From: CADEED01 sp043747835
GTDB taxonomy: Bacteria; Pseudomonadota; Gammaproteobacteria; Steroidobacterales; Steroidobacteraceae
Length of the DNA stretch: 64,000 nt
Assembly (NCBI GenBank): GCA_043747835.1
Contig: JAYTOK010000101.1
Coordinates: 38,183 to 102,182 of the forward strand
Reading direction: 5' to 3'
Shown here: in pieces, positions 42,098 through 50,737 of the stretch
How positions within the stretch are numbered: the stretch's first letter is position 1
How the letters are laid out: each line of letters begins with the position of its first letter
Translations under genes and position numbers: made by a program
The notes under the pieces: generated by a model
What the model was told of the DNA's origin: nothing
Databases searched by the model: none
The model's input: the letters and a program-made list of their open reading frames with translations, nothing else

Positions 42098-43747
42098 ATG
42101 ACCGACCGCAATTCCAGCGCCCCACTGACCGCCGAGTCGCGAAATCGGCTGCATGCGATCCGTCTGACCCTGCAATCCGGAGAGACTGCGAAGGCCGCGG
42201 CAGACGCGGAACACGCGCTCGCCATTGGAATCCGGCATCCCTTCCTGTTCAACACGCTTGCCATGCATCTAGAGTCGCTGGACCGGCTCGGGGATGCGGA
42301 AGCCAACCTCAGAAGCGGCCTCGAGATGTCGCCGGACGATGCCGGTTGCCTGCATGCGCTCGGTCTGCTGCTCCTGCGGGTCGAACGTCCGGATGAGGCG
42401 AGGGCACTGTTCGAGCGGGTGCTCGAGCTGCACCCGGATTTCGCTCCCGCGATGGTCGCGCTCGGGCAGGTTCTCGAAACCGTGGGCGAGTTACCGGCGG
42501 CCGAGGCGCGATACACGAGCGCGCTCGCGCTGCAACCCGGCAATCTTCTGGCGCGCGCGGGGCTCGCCTCGGTGTATGGGCGGCGCGGCGAGCGCGCACG
42601 CGCGCGCGAACTCGGACTCGCCGTGCTCGACTCCGAGCCTAACTATCCGCCCGCCGCGATGCTGGTCGCGGAGGCCGAGATCGGCGATGGGGATACCGCC
42701 GCCGCCGAAGCGCGTCTGCGCGCACTGCTCGGGGAATCGCGGCTCTCGCCGGTGGAGCGATCGCTCGCGCTCGGCATCCTGGGAGATGCGCTCGATCGGG
42801 CCAGGCGCACCGATGAAGCCTTCGCGGCCTATCGCGAATCGAACGAGAGGCGCCGCAAGCACTACGCGCCGAGCTTCGCGGGTCCGGGCACGCTCGACTA
42901 CGCGCGCGAGTTGCGCGACTGGTTCCGGCGCCATGGTGCGCGCGACTTGTTGACGGTGGTGCCGCCGGAAGTCACGAATTCCCCGGCGAGCGGCCATGCC
43001 TTCCTGCTCGGGTTCCCGCGCTCGGGCACCACGCTGCTCGAACAGATTCTCGCCAGCCATCCGCGCGTCGTCGCGCTCGAGGAACGCGAGACGCTGCTGG
43101 ATTCCGTGCGCGCGTTCATGCGTTCGCCCGGCGATCTCGCGCAGCTCGGCCTCACCGCAGATGCCGAACTCGGGCCGTTGCGCGATGCCTACTGGAAACG
43201 CGTCGCGGATGCCGGTGTGTTCGTGAACCGCAACCTGTTCGTCGACAAACACCCGCTCAACGGGCTCAAGCTGCCGCTCATCGCGCGGCTGTTCCCGGAG
43301 GCGCGCATCCTGCTCGCGGTGCGCGATCCGCGCGACGTGGTCTGGAGTTGCTACCGGCGCCGCTTCCGCATGAGCGCCTCGATGTACGAGATGCTGACGC
43401 TGGAAGGCGCGGCGGCGCTCTATGACGCGGTCATGGAGATCACGGAGCACCTGATCCGCGACCTCGAGCTGCGCGTGCACACCGTGAAACTCGAACGCCT
43501 GATCGCGGATTTCGAAAATGAGGCGCGCGGACTGTGCGCATTTCTCGACTTGCCGTGGAACGACAAGATGCGTGATTTCGCCGAGACGGCCCGCGCGCGC
43601 GGCGTCGCGACGCCAAGCGCCGCCCAGGTGGCGCGCGGACTCAATTCCGGTGGCGTCGGCGAATGGCGTCGGTACCGCGAGCAGCTGGCGCCCGTGCTGC
43701 CGGTGTTGGAGCCCTGGGCCCGCCACTTCGGGTACCCGCAGGACTGA
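42098..43747 (+). CDS. TPR-containing sulfotransferase
   Basis: 549 residues from the ATG at 42098. Residues 1-240 hold about six TPR units (HPFLFNTLAMHLESLDRLGD, CLHALGLLLLRVERPDEARA, and so on). The C-terminal half is a P-loop sulfotransferase: the PAPS 5'-phosphosulfate loop FLLGFPRSGTTLLEQILASH, then the 3'-phosphate motif RDPRDVVWSCYRRRF. No signal peptide, so it is cytoplasmic. Such fusions commonly accompany TonB receptors and are thought to sulfate proteins or peptides. The acceptor here is unknown. Confidence 0.88.
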   Translation: MTDRNSSAPLTAESRNRLHAIRLTLQSGETAKAAADAEHALAIGIRHPFLFNTLAMHLESLDRLGDAEANLRSGLEMSPDDAGCLHALGLLLLRVERPDEARALFERVLELHPDFAPAMVALGQVLETVGELPAAEARYTSALALQPGNLLARAGLASVYGRRGERARARELGLAVLDSEPNYPPAAMLVAEAEIGDGDTAAAEARLRALLGESRLSPVERSLALGILGDALDRARRTDEAFAAYRESNERRRKHYAPSFAGPGTLDYARELRDWFRRHGARDLLTVVPPEVTNSPASGHAFLLGFPRSGTTLLEQILASHPRVVALEERETLLDSVRAFMRSPGDLAQLGLTADAELGPLRDAYWKRVADAGVFVNRNLFVDKHPLNGLKLPLIARLFPEARILLAVRDPRDVVWSCYRRRFRMSASMYEMLTLEGAAALYDAVMEITEHLIRDLELRVHTVKLERLIADFENEARGLCAFLDLPWNDKMRDFAETARARGVATPSAAQVARGLNSGGVGEWRRYREQLAPVLPVLEPWARHFGYPQD

Positions 43748-43761
43748 CACAGCGCGCAATG

Positions 43762-43792
43762 AAAAAGGGCGCGCCAGTCACCCGGCGCGCCC
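43762..43792 (-). terminator. Bidirectional-looking terminator between sulfotransferase and OmpA genes
   Basis: A perfect nine-base stem GGGCGCGCC (43767-43775) / GGCGCGCCC (43784-43792) with an eight-base loop, flanked by AAAAA on the left. On the minus strand it ends in TTTTT, 23 bases past the OmpA-family stop. It could also stop the convergent sulfotransferase transcript, though without a T run. Confidence 0.8.
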
Positions 43793-43814
43793 TCGAGCAG
43801 TCTCTAGCTAGAGA

Positions 43815-45104
43815 TCAGTTGAGCACACGCAGCACGACCCGGCGATTCTGTTGCCGCCCGTCGTCGGTGTTGTTGCTGCCGATCGGTTGACGTTCGCCGT
43901 AGCCGCGCGACTTCAGCGCGTTCGCCACGCCGCCGTCGTGCAGGTATTTCAGCACTGTCTCCGCGCGCCGCGCCGACAGGTCGAGATTGAAGGCATCGGA
44001 GCCGCGGCTATCCGTGTGGCCAGCGACCTCGATGTCGATTTCGGGGTAACGCTTGAGCGTCGCGATCGCGCCTTCGAGCACGGGCAGGCTCTCTGGCTTG
44101 AGCTCGGCGCTGTTGGTCTCGAACACCACGCCGGGTAGTTTGATCTCCTCCTTGAACGAGCAGCCCATCGCGTCCACGCGATCGCCCTTCGGCGTGTCGG
44201 GGCACTTGTCCGCAGAGTCGACGACACCATCGCCATCGGTGTCGAGCTCGCAACCGCGCTCGTCGACCTTTGCGCCGGCGGGAGTGTTCGGGCATTGGTC
44301 GCGGCTGTCGCCCACGCCGTCACCGTCGCTGTCGATCTCGCATCCGGTCGCGTCGACCTTTGCGCCGGCGGGAGTGCCCGGGCATTTGTCGATGTCGTTC
44401 GTCACACCGTCGCCATCGTCGTCCTGCGGCAGCGGGCAACCGTTGGTATCGACGGCGGTGCCGGCCGGGGTGCCGGGGCACTGGTCGAGATCGTCGGTCA
44501 CGCCATCACCGTCGGTGTCGACGACGCGGCGTTTGGCGCTGCCGCCCCAGGAGTACTGCAAGCCCAGACCGGCGACGTAGTCGACCGCGTAGCGGGCGGG
44601 TGGGGAGTTGTCCGTGAGTCCGCGCCGCGCGCCGAGATCGCCGCGCAACTGGAACAAGCTGCCGGCGTCGCTGACGTCACCGATATCGATGAGGATGCCG
44701 ACGCCGTAAGTTGCGATCAGGTCTGTGTCGTCCACGCCCGGCTTCTGGACGGACTTGTCACGTCCGAAACCCAGGCTCAGGAACGGGTTCACTCGTCCTT
44801 CGCGGTAGAACACGCGATTGGCCGACAGGCCGAATCCCTGAAGTGTGGTCGTGGCGTTGCCGGCGCGTTGGTGCTCCGACGAATACACGTTGAACTGCAG
44901 GTCCCAGTTCTGGTTGAGCACGCGGCCCATCGAAAGAGTGATGCCCGCGTCGTCATCCGCGGCGCGGCCATCGTCGATCCACAGCGCGTTGGCTTGCGGT
45001 GTGATGTACCAGCTGCCTTCCGGCGCGCCGGCCCATGCCGTCATTGCCGTCATCGAAATGGCCGTTACGCACGCGGCGAGACCCAGAGTACCGATTCTTT
45101 TCAT
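43815..45104 (-). CDS. OmpA-family outer-membrane protein with thrombospondin type 3 repeats
   Basis: 429 residues. A signal peptide (GLAACVTAISMTAMTAWA) is followed by an eight-stranded beta-barrel (about 30-190). A calcium-binding linker has four thrombospondin type 3 units, each DTDGDGVTDDLDQCPGTPAG or close variants (195-315). The OmpA C-terminal domain follows (325-429), with peptidoglycan-binding residues in VAGHTDSRGSDAFNLDLSAR and RRAETVLKYL. It tethers the outer membrane to the wall, and the Ca2+ linker stiffens the arm. A GGAG site precedes the ATG. Confidence 0.92.
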   Translation of the reverse strand: MKRIGTLGLAACVTAISMTAMTAWAGAPEGSWYITPQANALWIDDGRAADDDAGITLSMGRVLNQNWDLQFNVYSSEHQRAGNATTTLQGFGLSANRVFYREGRVNPFLSLGFGRDKSVQKPGVDDTDLIATYGVGILIDIGDVSDAGSLFQLRGDLGARRGLTDNSPPARYAVDYVAGLGLQYSWGGSAKRRVVDTDGDGVTDDLDQCPGTPAGTAVDTNGCPLPQDDDGDGVTNDIDKCPGTPAGAKVDATGCEIDSDGDGVGDSRDQCPNTPAGAKVDERGCELDTDGDGVVDSADKCPDTPKGDRVDAMGCSFKEEIKLPGVVFETNSAELKPESLPVLEGAIATLKRYPEIDIEVAGHTDSRGSDAFNLDLSARRAETVLKYLHDGGVANALKSRGYGERQPIGSNNTDDGRQQNRRVVLRVLN

Positions 45105-45201
45105 GTTAGTTCTCCGGGGCGTGGGTACCCCTGGCTTGGGCCGGATAATAGCCGACGCGGAATGCCCCGGTAATTGGTCTAACCCTGACGGGCGGGCGCG
45201 A

Positions 45202-45711
45202 TCAGTGGCCAGTCAGCGCCGGGTGGTGGACGCGTTGGCCGGGCGCAAGGCCCAGACGCTGCGCCTCGCCCCCCGCTATCTCGAGCACCGCGAGCGCCGG
45301 ATCGCTGCTGCGAATGAGGTCGAGGGAGTGCGGTTTCGTGTTCGCGATGATCTGCTGGATGCGTCCGCGTCCGTCGATGAACACCATGTCGAGCGGGATG
45401 TAGGTGTTCTTCATCCACATGCTGATCGGGCGCGGCGCCGAGTGCACGAACAACATGCCGCGCGCGGGCGGCAGCGAGCGCACGAACATGAGCCCCTGGG
45501 CCTGGCGGGCCGGATTGTCGGCGAGCCACACATCGAACACGTGTTTCGCCTTCTTGCCTTGCGCGATCTCGAGTTTGGCCGACGGAAACGCGGAGAGGTC
45601 CTCGATCGGTCCGACCTGCGCGGGGGCGCTCGTCACCCCCAGCAGCAGCGCGGCAATCAGGCACTTGAGGAACTCAGGGCTTCGAAGCAGGAGGCGGGGG
45701 CGGTGGCGCAT
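45202..45711 (-). CDS. DUF192 family exported protein
   Basis: 169 residues from the ATG at 45709-45711. A longer open frame reaches 45753. A signal peptide (FLKCLIAALLLGVTSAPAQ) precedes the DUF192 domain: VWLADNPARQAQGLMFVRSL, GMLFVHSAPRPISMWMKNT, IPLDMVFIDGRGRI and the late LEIAGGEAQRLGLAPGQRV. The family has a small beta-barrel fold and no established function. Its start overlaps the end of the upstream gene by 38 bases, so the two are translationally linked. Confidence 0.83.
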   Translation of the reverse strand: MRHRPRLLLRSPEFLKCLIAALLLGVTSAPAQVGPIEDLSAFPSAKLEIAQGKKAKHVFDVWLADNPARQAQGLMFVRSLPPARGMLFVHSAPRPISMWMKNTYIPLDMVFIDGRGRIQQIIANTKPHSLDLIRSSDPALAVLEIAGGEAQRLGLAPGQRVHHPALTGH

Positions 45712-46294
45712 GGCGGTCATCGTCCACGAATTCGATGCGGCCTGCAAAATCAAAGCTGGTGAGAAAGACGCGTTCGCCGCGCGACAGCCCGGTGGCGGGT
45801 CCGAGGCAGAACCCGCGCCCCACCACGCGGTAGATGGCGCGCGCGTCCCCGAGTGAACCGACGCGCTGCTGCTCGAGCTTGTCGACCGTGCATTTGTCGT
45901 CGCCGCGGGTCGCGAAGATCCGTTGCTCGCCTTCGAACAGCAGCGTGACGTTCGTGCGCAGCGCTTCGCCGCCGCGACCTTCGCCGACTCCGGCGACGCC
46001 GAACACGATGCGGATGCGGCGGCCGTCGCCGCGCTCGGGGCCGCCGATGCTCACGCGCACGCCGTTGCTGCCGTTCTTGCCCGGCGGGCGGGGCCCGCCT
46101 TCGCATTGCATGTCGGCGTTCTTCCAGTCGAGATCGAGCGTGAGGGCGCCGCGCACGCGCGCGCGCAGGTAACCGTCACCGGTGACGAGACAGCCGTCCG
46201 TCGCCGATTCCATTGTCGGAGATGCGGAGGTGTCGGTGGCGAACGCTGCCAGCGGGGCGAGAACAATCGCCGCGAAGGCGGCTCGACGAAACAT
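45674..46294 (-). CDS. Exported hypothetical protein
   Basis: 206 residues. A signal peptide (FRRAAFAAIVLAPLAAFA) precedes a domain of predicted beta strands with four cysteines (CLVTGDGYLRARVRGALTLD, MQCEGG, DDKCTVDKLEQQRVG, FCLGPATGLSRGERVFLTSF) that could form two disulfides. The C-terminus is proline-rich (HAPPPPPPASKP). No family is recognised. It overlaps the DUF192 gene and is divergent from glgC, so the two minus-strand genes form one operon of periplasmic proteins. Confidence 0.65.
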   Translation of the reverse strand: MFRRAAFAAIVLAPLAAFATDTSASPTMESATDGCLVTGDGYLRARVRGALTLDLDWKNADMQCEGGPRPPGKNGSNGVRVSIGGPERGDGRRIRIVFGVAGVGEGRGGEALRTNVTLLFEGEQRIFATRGDDKCTVDKLEQQRVGSLGDARAIYRVVGRGFCLGPATGLSRGERVFLTSFDFAGRIEFVDDDRHAPPPPPPASKP

Positions 46295-46344
46295 GTTCGT
46301 ACGGTAGCACGGGCTTTATACTGACTTTAAAACACGAGGGATCC
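46294..46344 (+). promoter_or_regulatory. Probable glgC promoter and ribosome binding site
   Basis: A good -10 hexamer TATACT is at 46317-46322. Seventeen bases upstream lies TGTTCG (46294-46299), a poor -35. Transcription would begin about 15 bases before the GAGGG ribosome binding site and the ATG at 46345. Confidence 0.4.
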
Positions 46345-47610
46345 ATGGCCAAACGCCCCGCACGCGCAACCTCCGGACGTTACGTGAGCCGCCTAACCAG
46401 CGGCACGCTCGCAGTCATCATGGCGGGCGGACGTGGCGAGCGGCTCAAGGGCCTCACCGAAAATCGCGCCAAACCCGCGACGCCGTTCGGCGGCAAGTTC
46501 CGCATCATCGACTTCGTGTTGTCGAACTGCGTGAACTCCGGCATCCGCCAGATATCCGTGTTGACGCAATACAAGGCGCAGTCGCTGATCCAGCACATCC
46601 ACCGCGGCTGGGGATACATGCGCGGCGAGTTCGGCGAGTTCGTCGAAGTCATTCCGGCGCAGCAGAAGACCGGCAACCACTGGTACCGCGGTACCGCGGA
46701 CGCCGTGTACCAGAACATCGACCTCATGCACGCGCATCACCCGAAGCACGTGCTCGTGCTCGCGGGCGATCACATCTACAAGATGGACTACGGTCCGATG
46801 ATCGCCTACCACGTGGAGAAGGGCGCCGACATCACCGTGGGCGTCGTCGAAGTGCCGCTCGAGGAAGCGAAAGAGTTCGGCGTTCTCACCGTCACCGAGT
46901 GGAATCGCGTCACGCGCTTCGTCGAAAAGTCACCGACGCCGGACCACATGCCGGGCCGACCCGACGCGGCGCTGGCGTCCATGGGTATCTACGTCTTCAA
47001 CCCCGAGTTGCTCGAAAAGCTGCTCGTACAGGACGCCGCGAACGAGAACTCGAAGCACGACTTCGGCAAAAACATCGTCCCCGACGCGATCGATAAGCTC
47101 CAGGTCTTTGCCTACGCTTTCCGCGACGTCAAGACGCGCGCGCAATCCTATTGGCGCGATGTTGGAACAATCGACGCCTTTTACGAAGCCAACATCGAAC
47201 TCGTCTGGGTGAATCCCGAACTCAACATCTACGACGAGGATTGGCCGATCTGGACCTACCAGGCGCAGACCCCGCCGGCGAAGTTCGTGCTCGATGAAGA
47301 CGGGCGGCGCGGCCTCGCGATCAACTCGCTGGTCTCTGGCGGCACGATCATCTCCGGCGCGACGGTGCGCGAGTCGTTGCTGTTCTCGGGCGTGCGCGTC
47401 GAAGAGCGCTCGACGGTGGAGCGGTCTGTCGTGCTGCCCAATGTGATCATCGGACCGAACTGTCACATCCGGAACGCCATCATCGACGAGAACTGCGAGC
47501 TGCCGGCAGGCACCCGCATCGGACATGACCGCACCGAGGACGCGAAGCGCTTCCTCGTGACCGACAAGGGCGTCGTCCTGGTAACGCCGGACATGCTGAA
47601 CCATGGGTAG
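46345..47610 (+). CDS. glgC: Glucose-1-phosphate adenylyltransferase
   Basis: 421 residues from the ATG with a GAGGG site. The longer frame from 46213 is unsupported. The nucleotidyltransferase domain opens with LAVIMAGGRGERLKGLTENR and AKPATPFGGKFRIIDFVLSN. The product site is VLVLAGDHIYKMDYGPMIAY, and the allosteric/substrate region is SMGIYVFNPELLEKLL. The C-terminal left-handed beta-helix follows (SGGTIISGATVRESLLFSGV). It makes ADP-glucose for glycogen. glgA lies downstream in the opposite orientation. No branching enzyme or phosphorylase is in view. Confidence 0.95.
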   Translation: MAKRPARATSGRYVSRLTSGTLAVIMAGGRGERLKGLTENRAKPATPFGGKFRIIDFVLSNCVNSGIRQISVLTQYKAQSLIQHIHRGWGYMRGEFGEFVEVIPAQQKTGNHWYRGTADAVYQNIDLMHAHHPKHVLVLAGDHIYKMDYGPMIAYHVEKGADITVGVVEVPLEEAKEFGVLTVTEWNRVTRFVEKSPTPDHMPGRPDAALASMGIYVFNPELLEKLLVQDAANENSKHDFGKNIVPDAIDKLQVFAYAFRDVKTRAQSYWRDVGTIDAFYEANIELVWVNPELNIYDEDWPIWTYQAQTPPAKFVLDEDGRRGLAINSLVSGGTIISGATVRESLLFSGVRVEERSTVERSVVLPNVIIGPNCHIRNAIIDENCELPAGTRIGHDRTEDAKRFLVTDKGVVLVTPDMLNHG

Positions 47611-48064
47611 CGGCGCGCGCGGCCTCCTGTTCGCCGGCGTCGCCGCGCTTGCGTTGGGCGGCTGCGCGTCGGCCCTAAAGCTCGAAGCGCCGAAGCTCTC
47701 CGTGGTCTCGATGAAGATGCAGAGCGCGGACATCTTCTCGCAGCGCCTTCTGGTGCGGATGCGCGTCATGAACCCGAACTCGCGTTCGCTGGCCATCAAG
47801 GGAATCACGTACCGCATCGAAGTGAACGACGCCGAGCTCGCGGAGGGCGCGTCCAATACACCGTTCGAAGTGCCCGCGATGGGCGAAGCGGAGTTCGACG
47901 TGCAGCTCACCGCGAATCTCGCGAGTGCTCTCGCGCAGTTCCTCTCGCGGCGCGGCTCGCAGGACAAGCTCGACTACCGGCTGGTCGGCAGCGTCGCTCT
48001 ATCCAGCGGTTTTCTTCGCCGGATTCCTTTCGATGAGCGTGGCAGCGTCGACCTGAAGAAGTGA
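47603..48064 (+). CDS. LEA14-like (WHy domain) lipoprotein
   Basis: 153 residues starting eight bases before the glgC stop. The N-terminus is a lipoprotein signal with lipobox LGGCAS. The body is a LEA type 2/WHy domain: APKLSVVSMKMQSADIFSQR, LLVRMRVMNPNSRSLAIKGI and TYRIEVNDAELAEG. LEA14-like proteins are immunoglobulin-like folds linked to desiccation and stress. The last 66 bases overlap the 3' end of glgA on the other strand. Confidence 0.8.
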   Translation: MGSGARGLLFAGVAALALGGCASALKLEAPKLSVVSMKMQSADIFSQRLLVRMRVMNPNSRSLAIKGITYRIEVNDAELAEGASNTPFEVPAMGEAEFDVQLTANLASALAQFLSRRGSQDKLDYRLVGSVALSSGFLRRIPFDERGSVDLKK

Positions 48065-49507
48065 CGCGAACAGCCTGAGGTACTCGTTGGCCTGTGTGGT
48101 CCACGAGAAATCGCAGGCCATCGCGTTCTGCACGAGCGTCTGCCACAGCGCCGCGTTCGAGTACCACTGCGTCGCCGTGTTCAGAGCCCAGCCCATCGCG
48201 GCGGCATCGAAATCGTTGAACACGATGCCCGTCCCCAGGCCAGTGTCCGGATCGAAGTGCTGCACCGAATCCGCGAGTCCGCCCGTGCGCCGGACGATCG
48301 GGATGGTGCCGTAGCGCAGCGAGTACATCTGGTTCAGCCCGCAAGGCTCGTAGAGCGAGGGCATCAGGAACGCGTCGCTCGCGCCCTCGATCCAGTGCGC
48401 GAGGCTTTCGTCGTAGCCCGCGAAGAACCAGACCCGGCTGCGGTATTTCTGCGCGAGCCCGGCGAAGAAACTCTCGTATTTCGCTTCTCCGGTGCCGACC
48501 GCCGCCACGCGCACGTCCTGATCGGCGAGCAGCTTCGGCAGCGTGTCCGCCAGCAGGTCGAATCCCTTTTGCGCCGCGAGCCGGCTCACGATGCCGAACA
48601 ACGGCACGCGACCGTGCGTCGGGCGCATGTTCTGGCGCAGCAGGAAATTGCGCTTGAGATCGGCCTTGCGCTCGAGTTCCTTGGGACCGAAGTGGATGGG
48701 GAGATACGGGTCGTGCCGCGGGTCCCACTCGTCGTAATCGACGCCGTTCAGGATGCCGTGCACCGCGCTGCCGCGGGAAGCGAGCGCCTGCTCCATCCCC
48801 ATGCCGTATTGCGGGGTCGTGATCTCGCGCGCGTAGGTGGGGCTCACCGTCGTCACGGCGTCCGCGTGCAGGATGCCGTGTTTCAGCGCGTTGATGCCAC
48901 CGAGCTCGAGGTCGTCCTGGTGCAGTAGATAGGAATAGGCGCCGAGGTCGAGGTCCGCCACGTCCGCGGCCGCGAACGCGCCCTGGTAGCCGATGTTGTG
49001 GATCGTGAATACCGACCGCGTCGAAGCGAAAACGGGATCGTTCTTGTAGTTTGAACGCAGCCACAGCGGCGCGAAGGAAGCGTGCCAGTCGTGCGAGTGG
49101 ACGATGTGCGGCCGGAAGTTCATGCGACGGCAACATTCGAGAGCGGCGCGGGTCAGCACGAGAAAGCGGCGGTGCTCGTCGGCGTCGGTGGTGTAGAGCT
49201 TCGGGCGCGAGTAGAGCGCGTCCGATTCGACCAGATACACGGGCGTTGCGGAGCCGGGCAGCATCGCGCGCCAGATGTCAACGCGGTATTCGTGCGTGCC
49301 CGTGACGATGGGCAGATTCTGGAGCGACTCTACGCGCGTGACCGTGAGCTTGTCGCGGCGGATCTGCGAGTAGAAGGGCACGAAGAGGCGCACGTCGTGG
49401 CCAGCGCGGGTGAGCTCGCGCGACAACGCGCTGGCCACGTCGGCGAGACCGCCGGTTTTCGCGAGCGGGACGACTTCGGAGGCGATGGCGCAAATGGAGA
49501 GCTTCAC
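47999..49507 (-). CDS. glgA: Glycogen synthase (ADP-glucose type)
   Basis: 502 residues from the GTG at 49505-49507, where the family start LSICAIASEVVPLAKTGGLA is found. The frame extends to 49591 without support. Motifs: KTGGLADV (ADP-glucose binding), HSHDWHASFAPLWL, VFTIHNIGYQGAF, KHGILHADAVTTVSPTYARE, NGVDYDEWDPRHD, PLFGIVSRLAAQKGFDLLAD and MPSLYEPCGLNQMYSLRYG with the acidic EPCGLNQ site. It extends alpha-1,4-glucan from ADP-glucose. It converges with glgC and the LEA14 gene and overlaps the latter by 66 bases, giving antisense 3' ends. Confidence 0.93.
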   Translation of the reverse strand: MKLSICAIASEVVPLAKTGGLADVASALSRELTRAGHDVRLFVPFYSQIRRDKLTVTRVESLQNLPIVTGTHEYRVDIWRAMLPGSATPVYLVESDALYSRPKLYTTDADEHRRFLVLTRAALECCRRMNFRPHIVHSHDWHASFAPLWLRSNYKNDPVFASTRSVFTIHNIGYQGAFAAADVADLDLGAYSYLLHQDDLELGGINALKHGILHADAVTTVSPTYAREITTPQYGMGMEQALASRGSAVHGILNGVDYDEWDPRHDPYLPIHFGPKELERKADLKRNFLLRQNMRPTHGRVPLFGIVSRLAAQKGFDLLADTLPKLLADQDVRVAAVGTGEAKYESFFAGLAQKYRSRVWFFAGYDESLAHWIEGASDAFLMPSLYEPCGLNQMYSLRYGTIPIVRRTGGLADSVQHFDPDTGLGTGIVFNDFDAAAMGWALNTATQWYSNAALWQTLVQNAMACDFSWTTQANEYLRLFASLLQVDAATLIERNPAKKTAG

Positions 49508-49572
49508 GGCGGGGCATTCTAGCGTCCTGATTGCGCTGGTAGCATTGCAGCCGCAGGCAGGTCTCATCTCAC

Positions 49573-50697
49573 ATGCGTCGACTACTGACATTTTCCGCGA
49601 CAGCCGCGCTGCTGCTGATGTCGATGGGCATCGGCTTGTTCACGGCCGATCTCCCGTTTTGGCGCCGCGCGATCGATCTGCCGCTCGCCGCCAGCGAGAG
49701 CTATGTTCCGACGGCGCGCATCGAAACCCTTGGCGAATCGAAGATCGAGGCCTCTAAACCGCGCCAGACCACGCTCGACGTCGCGGCACTCGAATCGGCC
49801 ACCGACCGCGCGCGTCAGGCCGGCGCCGAAGCGTTGCTCGTCATGCATCACGGCTCGCTGCAGCTCGCGCGCGTATTCGCGGGCGATCCGCGGGTGCGCT
49901 CGTCGCTCCCCGCGGATTTTCTCGCGCGGCCCCTCGTGGCGCTGGCGGTCGGAGTCGCCCAGGCCGACGGCCATATCGCCTCGATCGATACACCGGTGTC
50001 GAAGTGGCTCACGGAATGGGAGGGGGAGCCGCGCGGCGCGATCACGCTGCGGCAGTTGCTCAATGAAACGAGCGGACTCGAAACGGGGATCGACGCCGCG
50101 CAAGTGCTCGGGTCGAGGCCGTTCACGAACCTGCCGGGTCTCGCGAATTTCGCGACTTCGCGCGGCGTGCGCTTGTTGTTAGGCAACGATTTCGAATCGA
50201 CAGCGCTCGGCTTTCAGCTCGATCACGAACCGGGTGGATTCTTCAACGTCTCTCCCGCGAACTCCCAGCTGGCGGCCGTGATCGTCGAGCGCGCCACGGG
50301 CATCGACTACGAGCGCCTGCTCGTGGAGCGGCTGCTCGCGGGTGAATCGCGTGCGGCGATGGAGCTGCAGATGGACCGGCGCAGCGGCATGCCCGCGACG
50401 CATTGCTGCCTGCGGGCCGAACCGCTCACCGTGTTGCGGATCGTCGAACTGATCCGTACCGGCGGTGCGCAGATGCTGAAAGGCTCGCGCGCCAACCCCG
50501 AATTCGGATTGCAAATCGAGCGGCTCGCGGGACGAATGCCCGAAGTCCTGCAACTCGGCTCTCAACGGGGCGGCGGCGCGTGGATCGTGCCCGAAGCCGG
50601 CTTGAGCATCGTCGTGCTCGCGCGGCGTGACATATCGACGCCGATCGACATCGTGGAACCCCTGCTCGCGTCCGTTCTCCACGCGCAGCGCAAGTAA
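49573..50697 (+). CDS. Serine beta-lactamase-fold protein lacking catalytic residues
   Basis: 374 residues with an N-terminal membrane anchor or signal (LLTFSATAALLLMSMGIGLF). The scaffold of class C beta-lactamase-related serine hydrolases is clear: EALLVMHHGSLQLARVF, ALAVGVAQADGHIASIDTPV, RGAITLRQLLNETSGLE and NSQLAAVIVERATGIDY. But the SxxK box, normally SMAKS before this ALxVG run, reads FLARP, so the nucleophile is F116 and the general base R119. The YxN box (usually YNN before ANSQ) reads VSP. It is therefore very probably a pseudoenzyme with a binding or scaffolding role in the periplasm. Confidence 0.8.
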   Translation: MRRLLTFSATAALLLMSMGIGLFTADLPFWRRAIDLPLAASESYVPTARIETLGESKIEASKPRQTTLDVAALESATDRARQAGAEALLVMHHGSLQLARVFAGDPRVRSSLPADFLARPLVALAVGVAQADGHIASIDTPVSKWLTEWEGEPRGAITLRQLLNETSGLETGIDAAQVLGSRPFTNLPGLANFATSRGVRLLLGNDFESTALGFQLDHEPGGFFNVSPANSQLAAVIVERATGIDYERLLVERLLAGESRAAMELQMDRRSGMPATHCCLRAEPLTVLRIVELIRTGGAQMLKGSRANPEFGLQIERLAGRMPEVLQLGSQRGGGAWIVPEAGLSIVVLARRDISTPIDIVEPLLASVLHAQRK

Positions 50698-50737
50698 CGG
50701 GTCGCTCGCGCAACCACGCGGACCCACAATCCCGCGC

